Assembly (NCBI RefSeq): GCF_900104345.1 | Contig: NZ_FNJN01000002.1 | Location: forward strand, 310,001 to 374,000 | Direction: 5' to 3' | Length of the DNA: 64,000 nt | Source of the DNA: Microbacterium testaceum StLB037 | GTDB lineage: Bacteria > Actinomycetota > Actinomycetes > Actinomycetales > Microbacteriaceae | In this document: one piece after another, positions 46,615 to 55,450 of the stretch | Layout: every line of letters starts with the position of its first letter | Position numbering within the stretch: the stretch's first letter is position 1 | Made by a program: the position numbers and the translations under genes | The notes under the pieces: generated by a model | What the model was told of the DNA's origin: nothing | Database searches by the model: none | The model's input: the letters and a program-made list of their open reading frames with translations, nothing else

Positions 46615-47958
46615 CTATCCGCCGGTGAACACCAGCCACAGGAGCAGGGCGTTGAGGGCGATGAGGAAGACGGATGCCAGCACTCCGGCCGCCGTGGTCA
46701 GCCCCCGGTTGCGGTACTCGCCGAGCACGTCGGGTCGACGGGTGAGGGCCACGAGCGGGACGAGCGCGAAGGGGATGCCGAACGACAGGACGACCTGGCT
46801 GAGGACGAGCGCGAGGGTGGGGTCGACGCCGAGGCCGAGGATGACGAGCGCCGGCACGAGGGTCACGAGGCGGCGGGCGAGCAGGGGGATGCGCGCGTGC
46901 AGCAGCCCCTGCATGATCTCGGCGCCCGCGTAGGCGCCCACGGACGTCGAGGCGAGACCGCTCGCGAGCAGTCCCACCGCGAACAGGGTGGCGACGAGCG
47001 GGCCCAGTCCGTCACGCAGGGCCGCGTAGGCGCCCTCCAGGCTGTCGGTGCCGTCGACGCCGGCGAGGTTCGCCGCGGCGAGCAGCAGGATCGCCAGGTT
47101 CACGGTGCCGGCGACGGCGAGGGCGATCGTGACGTCCCAGCGCGTCGCGCGCAGAAGACGGGGGGTCGAGATGCCCCGGGCGTGCGCGAGGGTGTCGGCG
47201 CGGCTCTGGGCGATCGCCGACTCCGGTGCGTGGGCGTGCGCCGCGGCGATGCCGCCCGAGGGGTCGGCGGGGTCGCCGGTGGGCGCGAAACGGTCGCGGG
47301 CGAGAGCGGAGTGCGCGTAGATCGCGTGCGGCATGATCGTCGCCCCGAGGATCGAGGCCGCCAACAGCACCGAGGTGCTGCCCTCGAATCTCGGCACGAG
47401 ACCGGCGATCACTCCGGTGGGCTCGGGCGGCGCGAGGAACAGGCCGAACGTGAAGCCGACGGCGATCACGAGTAGCAGGCCGATCAGCACAGTCTCGAAG
47501 GCCCGCGCCCCGCGCCGCGTCTGCACGAGCAGCAGGCCCATCGAGATGACCCCCGTGATCGCCCCGCCCCACACGAGGGGGATGCCGAACAGCAGATGCA
47601 GCGCGACGGCACCGCCGATGACCTCGGCCACGTCGGTGGCCATCGCGACGAGCTCCGCCTGCAGCCAGTAGGCGCGTCGCGTCCATGGGTGACGGATCCG
47701 ACGGCCGAGCACCTGGGGGAGGCTCTCTCCTGTGACGATGCCGAGCTTCGCCGAGAGGTACTGGATCAGCCACGCCATGACGTTGCCGAGCACCACGACC
47801 CACACGAGCAGATAGCCGAACGTCGCCCCCGCGGTCATGTTGCTCGCGACGTTCCCCGGGTCGAGGTACGCGACGCCGGCGACCATCGCGGGTCCGAGCA
47901 GCCAGAGAGCGCGCTGCGGCGCGCGGCGGCGGGGCGCGGCATCCGATGTTTTCGGCAC
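46615..47958 (-). CDS. mntH: Nramp-family divalent metal (Mn2+) transporter
   Basis: A 447-residue protein with 11 membrane helices. It has the Nramp metal-site motifs DPGN in AYLDPGNVASNM (helix 1) and the MPHAIYAHS segment of helix 6, and a transport signature in GFTFGLF. It imports Mn2+ by proton symport. The frame is open far upstream, but GTG 47958 starts at the protein's natural N-terminus and has TACGGT (minus strand, 47965-47970) six bases upstream with a palindromic operator just beyond. mntR follows. Confidence 0.95.
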   Translation of the reverse strand: MPKTSDAAPRRRAPQRALWLLGPAMVAGVAYLDPGNVASNMTAGATFGYLLVWVVVLGNVMAWLIQYLSAKLGIVTGESLPQVLGRRIRHPWTRRAYWLQAELVAMATDVAEVIGGAVALHLLFGIPLVWGGAITGVISMGLLLVQTRRGARAFETVLIGLLLVIAVGFTFGLFLAPPEPTGVIAGLVPRFEGSTSVLLAASILGATIMPHAIYAHSALARDRFAPTGDPADPSGGIAAAHAHAPESAIAQSRADTLAHARGISTPRLLRATRWDVTIALAVAGTVNLAILLLAAANLAGVDGTDSLEGAYAALRDGLGPLVATLFAVGLLASGLASTSVGAYAGAEIMQGLLHARIPLLARRLVTLVPALVILGLGVDPTLALVLSQVVLSFGIPFALVPLVALTRRPDVLGEYRNRGLTTAAGVLASVFLIALNALLLWLVFTGG

Positions 47959-47964
47959 CCCGAA

Positions 47965-47993
47965 ACCGTAGCAATTTTTCGGTTGGCCGAAAA
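47965..47993 (-). promoter_or_regulatory. mntH promoter with MntR-type operator
   Basis: The palindrome TTTTCGG-TTGG-CCGAAAA (47976-47993) is an 18-base AT-flanked inverted repeat of the kind bound by DtxR/MntR dimers. It ends five bases before the -10 hexamer TACGGT (minus strand, 47970-47965) and therefore covers the -35/spacer region. Repression of mntH by the adjacent MntR when Mn2+ is high is the simplest reading. Confidence 0.8.
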
Positions 47994-48084
47994 GTGTGCG
48001 ATGTCGCGGAAAGCGCGGCGCGCGCCCCGACCGTCCAGTGCCGTCGAGACGAGGTCGCCACCGCACCGCGAGTAGCCTGAAACG

Positions 48085-48783
48085 GTGACGGATGCCGAGA
48101 ACCCCCCGCCGTCGCAGGGCGACGCCGCCGAGCCCCGATCGACGGATGCCGGCGGCCCGGCGTCGCCGCAGGAAGCGCCCCCCACGCACGGCGTGGGCCC
48201 GTGGCCCGGGGGCGCGGACGCGTGGCCCGACGACCCGCGCTACGACCGCGACCTGCTCGAGAACGGCGACACCCGCAACGTGGTCGACGAGTATCGCTAC
48301 TGGAGCATGGACGCGATCGTCGCCGACCTCGACGCGAAGCGGCATCCGTTCCACGTCGCAATCGAGAACTGGCAGCACGACCTCAACATCGGGTCCATCG
48401 TTCGCAGCGCCAACGCCTTCCTCGCGGCCGAGGTGCACATCGTCGGCAAGCGCCGCTGGAACCGTCGCGGCGCCATGGTCACCGACCGGTACCAGCACGT
48501 GCGCCACCACGAAGACGTCGCCGCCTTCGCCGCCTGGGCGCGCGAGGCGGGGCTGCCGGTGATTGCGGTGGACAACGTCGAGGGGTCGGTGCCCGTCGAT
48601 CGCGCCGACCTTCCCGAGGCCTGCGTCCTGCTCTTCGGTCAGGAGGGGCCGGGACTGTCCCCCGAGGCGATCGAGGCGGCCACGGGGGTCGTCGAGATCA
48701 CGCAGTACGGATCGACCCGTTCGATCAACGCAGCGTCCGCCGCCGCCGTGATCATGTACGAGTGGTGCCGCCGCTGGGCGTGA
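48085..48783 (+). CDS. TrmH/SpoU-family RNA methyltransferase
   Basis: A 232-residue SPOUT-type methyltransferase. About 60 disordered N-terminal residues precede the trefoil-knot domain: VAIENWQHDLNIGSIVRSANAF (motif 1 with conserved Asn and Arg), VLLFGQEGPGLSP (motif 2) and ITQYGSTRSINAASAAAVIMYEW (motif 3). It probably 2'-O-methylates rRNA or tRNA; the target cannot be told. GTG 48085 has TAGCCT (48073-48078) six bases upstream: leaderless. It is divergent from mntH. Confidence 0.92.
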   Translation: MTDAENPPPSQGDAAEPRSTDAGGPASPQEAPPTHGVGPWPGGADAWPDDPRYDRDLLENGDTRNVVDEYRYWSMDAIVADLDAKRHPFHVAIENWQHDLNIGSIVRSANAFLAAEVHIVGKRRWNRRGAMVTDRYQHVRHHEDVAAFAAWAREAGLPVIAVDNVEGSVPVDRADLPEACVLLFGQEGPGLSPEAIEAATGVVEITQYGSTRSINAASAAAVIMYEWCRRWA

Positions 48784-48842
48784 CCCGCGCCCGAACGCGT
48801 CGGGCGGATGTCCGCGCGGTGCGCGCCCACCGTGAGGCCGCC

Positions 48843-50177
48843 TCAGGCGGCGTCGCCCGCGCTCATCCACGACCGGCCGCGCACCCGAAGCCCGAGGGTG
48901 AGCGCCCGCGCCACCATGTAGACCCCGAAGAACGCCGCCGAAAGCCACGCCAGGCCGACGGCGCCGCCGCCCGCGAACAGCGCCACGAGGACCAACGCCG
49001 GAACGTACGGCACGAGGTTCAGCAGCCCGGCGAGAGCGAGGTAGCGCGCGTCGCCGGCCCCGATCAGAACGCCGTCGAGCACGAAAACGAACCCCGCCAG
49101 CGGTTGGGCGAGCGCGAGCACGAGCAACGCGGGCTGAATGAGCGCGGCGATCTCGGCATCGCCCGTGAAGACCACGCCGATGACGCCCGAGGTGGCCGCC
49201 AGCACCGCCCCTACCGCCACGCCGAACCAGATGCCCCACGCGCTCGTGCGGGTGAGCACCCGCCCCACCGTCACGGTGTCGGCGGCACCCAGAGAACGGC
49301 CGATCAGTGCTTGAGCGGCGATCGCGAGGGCGTCGAGCGCGAACGCGGCGGTCGAGAAGATCGTGAACGCGATCTGCCAGCCGGCCAGCTCCGCCGAGCC
49401 GAGGCCCGTGGCGACGGCGACCGTGGCCAGGAACGCGGCGCGCAGGCTGACCGTGCGCAGGAACAGCCACCCGCCGGAGCGCACCGTGCCGCCGAGGCTT
49501 TCGCGTTGGAAGCCGAGGGATGCCGTGTGCACCCGCGCCAGTCGCCGTGCGACGAGCACGTAGGCGCCGACCATCCCCCACTGCGCGACGACCGTGCCGA
49601 TCGCGGACCCGGCGATTCCCCAGCCGAAGCCGTAGATGAAGAGGGCGTTGAGGAGGGCGTTCGCGCCGAAGCCCAGGCCGGCGATCCAGAGCGGGGTGAC
49701 CGTGTTCTGCATGCCGCGCAGGAGCCCGGTGGCGGCGAAGACCACGAGCATGGCCGGCAGACCCCACATCGAGATCGCCAGGTAGGTGCGCGCGTTCTCG
49801 GCGACATCGGGGGCGGCGCCGAACAGATCGACGACCGCGGGCGTGACGAGCGAACCGGCCGCGGCCAACAACGCGCCCAGGCACAGGGCCAGCCACATGC
49901 CGTCGATCCCGACGCGCACGGCGCGGCCGTACTCGCCGGCGCCGTAGCGTCGGGCCACCGCGGGTGTGGTCGAGTAGGCGAGGAACACCATCAGCCCGAC
50001 GATCGTCTGCAGGACGGCGCCCGCGATGCCCAGTCCGGCGAGGGGAGCGACGCCCAGGTGGCCGACCATCGCCGCGTCGACGATGAGGAACAGCGGTTCC
50101 GCGATGAGCGCGCCCAGGGCCGGCAGCGCGAGCCGCAGGATCGAGCGGTTCAGCGTCTCGGGCGGATGGGTGGTCAC
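48843..50177 (-). CDS. MATE family efflux transporter (DinF-like)
   Basis: A 444-residue membrane protein with 12 predicted helices. It opens TLNRSILRLALPALGALIAEPLFLIVDAAMVGHLG, the typical first helices of MATE/DinF proteins, and has the symmetric second half with IGRSLGAADTVTV. It probably exports cationic compounds using Na+ or H+. The GTG at 50177 has TAGGCT on the minus strand six bases upstream, so the mRNA is likely leaderless. It is divergent from the M13 peptidase gene. Confidence 0.92.
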   Translation of the reverse strand: MTTHPPETLNRSILRLALPALGALIAEPLFLIVDAAMVGHLGVAPLAGLGIAGAVLQTIVGLMVFLAYSTTPAVARRYGAGEYGRAVRVGIDGMWLALCLGALLAAAGSLVTPAVVDLFGAAPDVAENARTYLAISMWGLPAMLVVFAATGLLRGMQNTVTPLWIAGLGFGANALLNALFIYGFGWGIAGSAIGTVVAQWGMVGAYVLVARRLARVHTASLGFQRESLGGTVRSGGWLFLRTVSLRAAFLATVAVATGLGSAELAGWQIAFTIFSTAAFALDALAIAAQALIGRSLGAADTVTVGRVLTRTSAWGIWFGVAVGAVLAATSGVIGVVFTGDAEIAALIQPALLVLALAQPLAGFVFVLDGVLIGAGDARYLALAGLLNLVPYVPALVLVALFAGGGAVGLAWLSAAFFGVYMVARALTLGLRVRGRSWMSAGDAA

Positions 50178-50280
50178 GGTCCGAGCCTAGGGCGGGGTCG
50201 CGACACCGCCGCGGCGGCGCACCCGCGGCGCGGAGGGCCGTTCCGAGCCCCCGTGGATGTGTGGCACTTATCCTGTCTCC

Positions 50281-52260
50281 ATGACCGACATCCCCCGCTC
50301 CGGTCTCGCGCTCGACGAGCTCAGCGACGAGATCCGCCCGCAGGACGACCTGTTCCGCCACGTGAACGGCAGCTGGCTCGAGCGCACCGAGATCCCCGAC
50401 GACAAGGCCCGCTGGGGCTCGTTCCACCTCATCGCCGAGCAGGCCGAGGCGGACGTGCGCACCATCGTCCAGGAGTCGCAGGACGCCGAGCCGGGCAGCG
50501 AAGCCCGCAAGATCGGCGACCTGTTCGCGAGCTTCATGGACACCGACCGCATCGAAGCCGCCGGTCGCGAGCCGCTCGCCCCGCAGCTCGACCGCGTCGA
50601 CGGCGTCTCCGACATCCCCTCGCTCCTCCGGCTCATCGGCGAACTCGAGCGCGACGGGATCAGCGGCCTGCTGACCCTCTTCGTCGAGCCCGACCCGGGC
50701 GACCCGACCCGTTACGTGCCCGTCGTCTACCAGGGCGGCATCTCGCTGCCCGACGAGAGCTACTACCGCCTCGACAACTTCGCCGACACCCGCGCGGCCT
50801 ACCGCGCGCACATCGAGCGCATCCTCGAACTCGCCGGGGTCGCCGAGGCCGCGGCATCCGCCGATCGCACCTTCGCCCTCGAGACCGACATCGCCGCGCA
50901 CCACTGGACGCGCGAAGACAGCCGCGACTCGGTCAAGACCTACAACCTGAAGTCGTGGGACGACACCGTCGCCCTCGCAGGCGTCGACCTCGAGCCGTGG
51001 CGCGCGGGGGTCGCCCCCGGACACGAGGACGCGCTCGCCGAGGTCGTCGTCTACCAGCCGAGCTTCGTCGAGTCGCTCGGCGCCCTGCTCGTCGAGGAGC
51101 GACTCGACGACTGGAAGGCGTGGCTGCGTTTCAAGATCGTGCACGCCGCCGCGGCGTTCCTCTCCGAGGCCTTCGTCGCCGAGAACTTCGCCTTCTACGG
51201 CACCCAGCTCACCGGCGTGCCGGTGAACCGCGAGCGCTGGAAGCGCGGCGTCAGCCTCGTCGAGGCGGCCCTGGGCGAAGCGATCGGCAAGGTGTACGTC
51301 GAGCGCCACTTCCAGCCCGCGGCGAAGGATGCCATGGACGGTCTCGTCGCGAACCTGATCGAGGCGTACCGCCGCTCGATCCAGGGCCTGTCGTGGATGA
51401 CCGACGAGACCCGCGAGCGCGCCCTCGCCAAGCTCGACACCTTCGTGCCGAAGATCGGCTACCCGGTCCGCTGGAAGGACTACTCGGAGCTCGAGATCAC
51501 CGCGGACGACCTCGTCGGCAACGTCCGTCGGGCGCACGTCTGGGAGCACGACCGCCAGCTCGCCAAGGTCGGCCAGCCGATCGACCGCGACGAGTGGTAC
51601 ATGACCCCGCAGACGGTCAACGCGTACTACAACCCGCTCATGAACGAGATCGTGTTCCCCGCGGCGATCCTGCAGTACCCCTTCTTCGACGCCGATCGCG
51701 ACGCGGCCGCCAACTACGGCGGCATCGGAGCGGTCATCGGTCACGAGATCGGCCACGGCTTCGACGATCAGGGCAGCCGCTTCGACGCCGACGGGTCGCT
51801 TCGCGACTGGTGGACGGATGCCGACCGCTCGGCGTTCGAGGAGCGCACCAAGGCCCTGATCGCCCAGTACGAGGCCCTCGTCCCCCAGGGGTTGAGCGAG
51901 GAGCACCACGTCAACGGCGCGCTCACCATCGGCGAGAACATCGGCGACCTCGGCGGGCTGGGCATCGCGATCGCCGCATACCGCCTGTTCCTCGAGAGCC
52001 AGGGCGAGACCGACCTCGACGGCCCGGTCGTCGACGGGTACACCGGCATCCAGCGGCTCCTGCTCAGCTGGGCGCAGATCTGGCAGCAGAAGGGCCGCGA
52101 CGCCGAGACCATCCGCTTGCTCACGATCGACCCTCACTCGCCGAACGAGTTCCGTTGCAATCAGATCGTGCGTAACATCGACGCGTTCTACGAAGCGTTC
52201 GAGGTGACCGAGGGCGACGCCCTCTGGCTCGACGCAGACCAGCGCGTCACCATCTGGTGA
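50281..52260 (+). CDS. M13 family zinc metallopeptidase (neprilysin/PepO type)
   Basis: A 659-residue M13 peptidase. The zinc site is HEIGH (His488, Glu489, His492) with the third ligand Glu552 and Asp556 in GENIGDLGG. The substrate-binding NAYYNP motif lies near residue 445 and the family's C-terminal arginine-containing segment (SPNEFRCNQ) is present. There is no signal peptide, so it is a cytoplasmic oligopeptidase like PepO and not a surface enzyme. TATCCT (50269-50274) lies six bases before the ATG: leaderless. Followed by the degenerate beta-lactamase-like gene after 42 bases. Confidence 0.95.
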   Translation: MTDIPRSGLALDELSDEIRPQDDLFRHVNGSWLERTEIPDDKARWGSFHLIAEQAEADVRTIVQESQDAEPGSEARKIGDLFASFMDTDRIEAAGREPLAPQLDRVDGVSDIPSLLRLIGELERDGISGLLTLFVEPDPGDPTRYVPVVYQGGISLPDESYYRLDNFADTRAAYRAHIERILELAGVAEAAASADRTFALETDIAAHHWTREDSRDSVKTYNLKSWDDTVALAGVDLEPWRAGVAPGHEDALAEVVVYQPSFVESLGALLVEERLDDWKAWLRFKIVHAAAAFLSEAFVAENFAFYGTQLTGVPVNRERWKRGVSLVEAALGEAIGKVYVERHFQPAAKDAMDGLVANLIEAYRRSIQGLSWMTDETRERALAKLDTFVPKIGYPVRWKDYSELEITADDLVGNVRRAHVWEHDRQLAKVGQPIDRDEWYMTPQTVNAYYNPLMNEIVFPAAILQYPFFDADRDAAANYGGIGAVIGHEIGHGFDDQGSRFDADGSLRDWWTDADRSAFEERTKALIAQYEALVPQGLSEEHHVNGALTIGENIGDLGGLGIAIAAYRLFLESQGETDLDGPVVDGYTGIQRLLLSWAQIWQQKGRDAETIRLLTIDPHSPNEFRCNQIVRNIDAFYEAFEVTEGDALWLDADQRVTIW

Positions 52261-52302
52261 GGTCGCGTTTGTTGCTCTCCTGACGCGGAAGGAGCCACGC
52301 TC

Positions 52303-53274
52303 GTGGGCATGCCCCCGGTTCCCGAGCCCGCCCTGCCCGATCCCGTCGGCGGGCCGGTGGAGTCGTCTCGACGCGACGCCCCGGCCCTCCGGGGGGCCGG
52401 ACGCAAGGGGCCCAAGCGACTGCCCCGCCGCGCGGCGGCGGGTCGCCGGTCGTTCACGGCGACCCTGCGCTCTCTCGACGAGCTCGCCGCGTCGGGCGCG
52501 AAGGTGTCGGTGCGCATCGACGACCTCGACGGGGGCTCCACCGAGGTGCTCGCCGGCGACGACTTCGTCACGCTGCCGGTCGGAGGTCTCGGCGTCGTCC
52601 CCCTGCTCATCGAAGCGGCGGCCGCGTTCGAATCGGGGCGCCTCGACCCGCTCGAGATCATCGATCGCGCATCGGTGCACGGCGCCGCACACGGCGGCGT
52701 CTGGCAGCACCTGAAAGCCCCGGCGCTGCCCCTGACCGACGTGGCCATGCTCGCCGCGTCGTCCGGCGACGCCCTCGCCGTCAACGCCCTGCTGCACCGG
52801 GTGGGTCTGCAGTCCGTGCGCGCGCGGGTCGAGCAGCTCGGGCTGCGTCGCACGGCCCTGCTCGACCGCTTCCGTGACGACCGCGGTCCCGACGACGCCC
52901 CGCATCTCGCCCTGTCGACGGCCCGCGAGATGGCCCAGGTCTTCGCGGGGCTCGTGAACTCCACCGTCGTCTCGCCGGGGGTGAGTGCCCAGGTCGCCGA
53001 ATGGCTGAGCCTGAACCACGACCTCTCGCTCGTGGCATCCGCCACCGGCCTCGATCCTTTCGCGCACGAGAACGACCAGCACGGGCTGCTGTTCATCAAC
53101 AAGACGGGGCGTGCCCCGGGCGTCCGCGCCGAGGCGGGCGTGCTCGGCGGGCCCCGCGCGGGGATCTCGTACGCGCTGATCGTGAACTTCGACGACCTCT
53201 CGATCGCCCACCGACTGCGCGCGCACGACGCCTTCCGCGTGCTGGGCGTCGAGCTGATGGAGTACGTGTACTGA
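52303..53274 (+). CDS. Class A beta-lactamase-fold protein with lost catalytic motifs
   Basis: A 323-residue cytoplasmic protein with the architecture of the class A beta-lactamase/serine hydrolase fold. An Arg-rich N-terminus of 50 residues precedes the fold; KTG is intact at 267-269 (FINKTGRAPG). Where SxxK should stand, the sequence is LPVGGLGVV (91-99) with no Ser or Lys. The SDN position reads AASSGDALAVN (151-161). It has no signal peptide. It is therefore probably a non-catalytic ligand-binding or scaffolding relative. GTG 52303 follows AAGGAG at eight bases. Confidence 0.78.
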   Translation: MGMPPVPEPALPDPVGGPVESSRRDAPALRGAGRKGPKRLPRRAAAGRRSFTATLRSLDELAASGAKVSVRIDDLDGGSTEVLAGDDFVTLPVGGLGVVPLLIEAAAAFESGRLDPLEIIDRASVHGAAHGGVWQHLKAPALPLTDVAMLAASSGDALAVNALLHRVGLQSVRARVEQLGLRRTALLDRFRDDRGPDDAPHLALSTAREMAQVFAGLVNSTVVSPGVSAQVAEWLSLNHDLSLVASATGLDPFAHENDQHGLLFINKTGRAPGVRAEAGVLGGPRAGISYALIVNFDDLSIAHRLRAHDAFRVLGVELMEYVY

Positions 53275-53279
53275 GGCTG

Positions 53280-54485
53280 TCAGGTGGTGCGCACGCGCCA
53301 CACGCTCCGGGAGCAGCCCGCGAACACCGTCGCCACCACGATGACGGCCGCGCAGCCGAGAAGTACCGGGGGTGCTCCGAGTTCGTGCGCCAGGGGTCCC
53401 ACCAGGATCTCCCCAAGGGGGACGGCCACGAACGAACCGACCATGTCGTACGAGTACACCCGCGAAAGCGCCTCGCGCGGGACCTGGGTCTGCAACGACT
53501 GGTCCCAGGCGATCGCGAAGAGCTCGATGGCCACCCCTCCGACGCCGAACGCGACCACGAGCAGCGCGAGCGTCGGCTGCACCGCGAGCACCGCGACGGG
53601 GAGAGCGACGGATGCCATGCCGGCGACGCCCAACCCGAGCGCACGTCGCGGGTGCCAACGCAGGGCGATCACCGCACCCAGCGCGAGGCCCGCGGTCTGC
53701 GCGGCGACGACGAGTCCCCACCCACCGCGGCCGAAGGTCTCGTCCGCGACGAGGGGGCCGAGAACCGTGGTGGCTCCGACGAACGCGGCGTTGAGGACGG
53801 CGAACTGCAGCACGACGATCCAGATCCATCGACGACTCGCGAACTCCCGCCACCCCTCGCGCAGTTCGGTCCAGACCGATGCCGTCGCGCCGGGGTCCGC
53901 GGCATCCGACCTCTGCGGGAGGCGCAGGCGGGTGAAGAGGATCGCCGCCACGGCGAAAGCGGCAGCGTCGATCGCGAGACCCCATCCGGGCCCGACCGCG
54001 GCGACCACGACGGCTCCGACGGAAGCGCCGGCGATGCTGCCGCCGTTCAGACCGAGGCGCAGCAGCGCATTCGCCGGGCGCAGGAGGGATGCCGGCACCG
54101 TGTCGGGAACGAGGGCGGCGGCGGCCGGGAGGCTCACCGCCGATACCGCGCCGTTCACGACGCTGAGCGCGATGAGGATCGGGATGCCGGCCGTTCCGGT
54201 CAGCACGAGGGCGGCGATCGTGCCCTGCGTGGCGGCCGCCGCCAGGGATGAGCCCACCAACACGGCCCCGCGGGGCAGGCGATCGGCGAGGACCCCGCCG
54301 AACAGCAGCATCGCCACGTTCGCGATCGAGCGCGCAGCGACCACGAGTCCCAGGTCGGCTGCCGAGCCGGTGAGATCGAGCACGGCGAAGGCGAGCGCGA
54401 TCGGGGCGACGGAATTGCCCACGATCGCGGTGGTCCGGGCGGCGAGCAGCCAGCGGAACGGCGCGTGGGAGAGGGGCCCCGTCAC
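53280..54485 (-). CDS. MFS transporter
   Basis: A 401-residue major facilitator with 12 helices, of the enterobactin-exporter/antibiotic-efflux type (MFS_3): FRWLLAARTTAIVGNSVAPIALAF, GGVLADRLPRGAVL between helices 2 and 3, and PREALSRVYSYDMVGSF in the second half. It probably exports a drug or siderophore-like compound. The GTG start overlaps the stop of the ArsR-type regulator gene by four bases (GTGA), so the regulator and transporter are co-expressed. It is convergent with the preceding gene, five bases away. Confidence 0.88.
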   Translation of the reverse strand: MTGPLSHAPFRWLLAARTTAIVGNSVAPIALAFAVLDLTGSAADLGLVVAARSIANVAMLLFGGVLADRLPRGAVLVGSSLAAAATQGTIAALVLTGTAGIPILIALSVVNGAVSAVSLPAAAALVPDTVPASLLRPANALLRLGLNGGSIAGASVGAVVVAAVGPGWGLAIDAAAFAVAAILFTRLRLPQRSDAADPGATASVWTELREGWREFASRRWIWIVVLQFAVLNAAFVGATTVLGPLVADETFGRGGWGLVVAAQTAGLALGAVIALRWHPRRALGLGVAGMASVALPVAVLAVQPTLALLVVAFGVGGVAIELFAIAWDQSLQTQVPREALSRVYSYDMVGSFVAVPLGEILVGPLAHELGAPPVLLGCAAVIVVATVFAGCSRSVWRVRTT

Positions 54486-55006
54486 CGCGGGCGTCGGATC
54501 GGGAAGAGCGCCGCTGTCATCGACACCGGTCGTGTGCCGGGGGTTCGCGGGGGCTGGGCTGCGGCGTGCAGAAGGGCCGACGCTTCGCCGACGTGCTGCA
54601 CGATGCGGCTCCAGATCTGCGGGTCGACCCAGAGTTCGGCATCCGTGGTCAGGGCCGGCCCGTCCGTGCGTGCGCGTGCGCGGCGGCGGAGTTCGTCGAC
54701 GAGCGCGGCGACGTACTCCTCTTCGCCCGCGGGCGCGCGCTCACCCAGGTGCGTCTCCGGGTCGTACCGCCGCGAAGAGCTCTCGTGGCGGTAGCGCCGC
54801 GCGTCCCCGCCGCGCAGCCGCACGACCTCGACGACGCGGATCAGTCCGGCCCGTTCGAGCACTCGCAGGTGGTAGCTCGCCGACGCCTGGGAGATGCCGA
54901 GCTCGCGACCGGCATCCGCCGCGCTCATCGCCGCTCCGGTGAGCAGCGACAGCAACCGCAGGCGCAGGGGGTGCGCGGTCGCGCGCAGTTCGTCGATCTG
55001 GGACAT
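54482..55006 (-). CDS. ArsR-family transcriptional regulator
   Basis: A 174-residue regulator. The winged helix occupies residues 1-80 (IDELRATAHPLRLRLLSLLTG, then LGISQASASYHLRVLERAGLI and the wing VRLRGGDARRYRHE), followed by a helical C-terminal half. No Cys metal motif (CVC) is visible, so a metal signal is unlikely. TTGACG, 17 bases and CACGAT six bases before the ATG could give a leaderless mRNA, although the -10 is weak. It presumably controls the coupled MFS transporter gene. Confidence 0.88.
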   Translation of the reverse strand: MSQIDELRATAHPLRLRLLSLLTGAAMSAADAGRELGISQASASYHLRVLERAGLIRVVEVVRLRGGDARRYRHESSSRRYDPETHLGERAPAGEEEYVAALVDELRRRARARTDGPALTTDAELWVDPQIWSRIVQHVGEASALLHAAAQPPRTPGTRPVSMTAALFPIRRPR

Positions 55007-55160
55007 CCCGCCATCGTGGCGCGCCCGCGAGCAACCGTCAAACAGCTCTTTGGGGGTCGGGCAGATGGTCCCGCACCCGACGCCCGAGCGCAATCCCTCC
55101 TTTCGAGCCCCGACCCGCTGGGACGCTGGTGGCCTCGAAACGAAAGAAGGGACCGAAGCC

Positions 55161-55436
55161 ATGTCGGACACCACTCCCACCAACGACCCGTTCGCCGCCT
55201 CGAGCGGACCCGAGGGCCACTCCATCACCGACTGGACCGACCTCGGCCGCGAGATGTGGTCGTACCTGACCGGCCGCGGCGCCGCGGTCAACTACTCGTT
55301 CGTCGATATGACCGTCGAGGTGCCGCGCGACATCGGCCCCGACGCGCCCCGCGCGACCTGGAAGCTCAACGGCACCCTCCGCGTCACCACGAGCGACGAC
55401 ACCGCGGCCGGGTCCGACCCGTACCGCGGCAACTGA
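55161..55436 (+). CDS. Small conserved-looking hypothetical protein
   Basis: A 91-residue soluble protein: a disordered N-terminus, then SITDWTDLGREMWSYLTGRG, AAVNYSFVDMTVEVPRD and a beta strand ATWKLNGTLRVTT. I do not recognise a named family. GAAGGGA lies eight bases before the ATG. It is 14 bases upstream of the FHA-domain gene and probably forms an operon with it, so a joint role is plausible. Confidence 0.65.
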   Translation: MSDTTPTNDPFAASSGPEGHSITDWTDLGREMWSYLTGRGAAVNYSFVDMTVEVPRDIGPDAPRATWKLNGTLRVTTSDDTAAGSDPYRGN

Positions 55437-55450
55437 GGGGAGGCGCCATC

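Noticed and set aside
48201..52175. A 1324-codon open frame on the plus strand
   Set aside because: It overlaps trmH and the M13 peptidase in the wrong frame and the MATE gene in antisense. The composition is Arg/Ala/Gly-rich with no domain signal.
46615..53985. A 2456-codon open frame on the minus strand
   Set aside because: Only the last 447 codons (mntH) look like protein. The rest runs antisense to trmH, the M13 peptidase and others, with Arg/Pro/Gly-rich nonsense typical of high-GC shadow frames.
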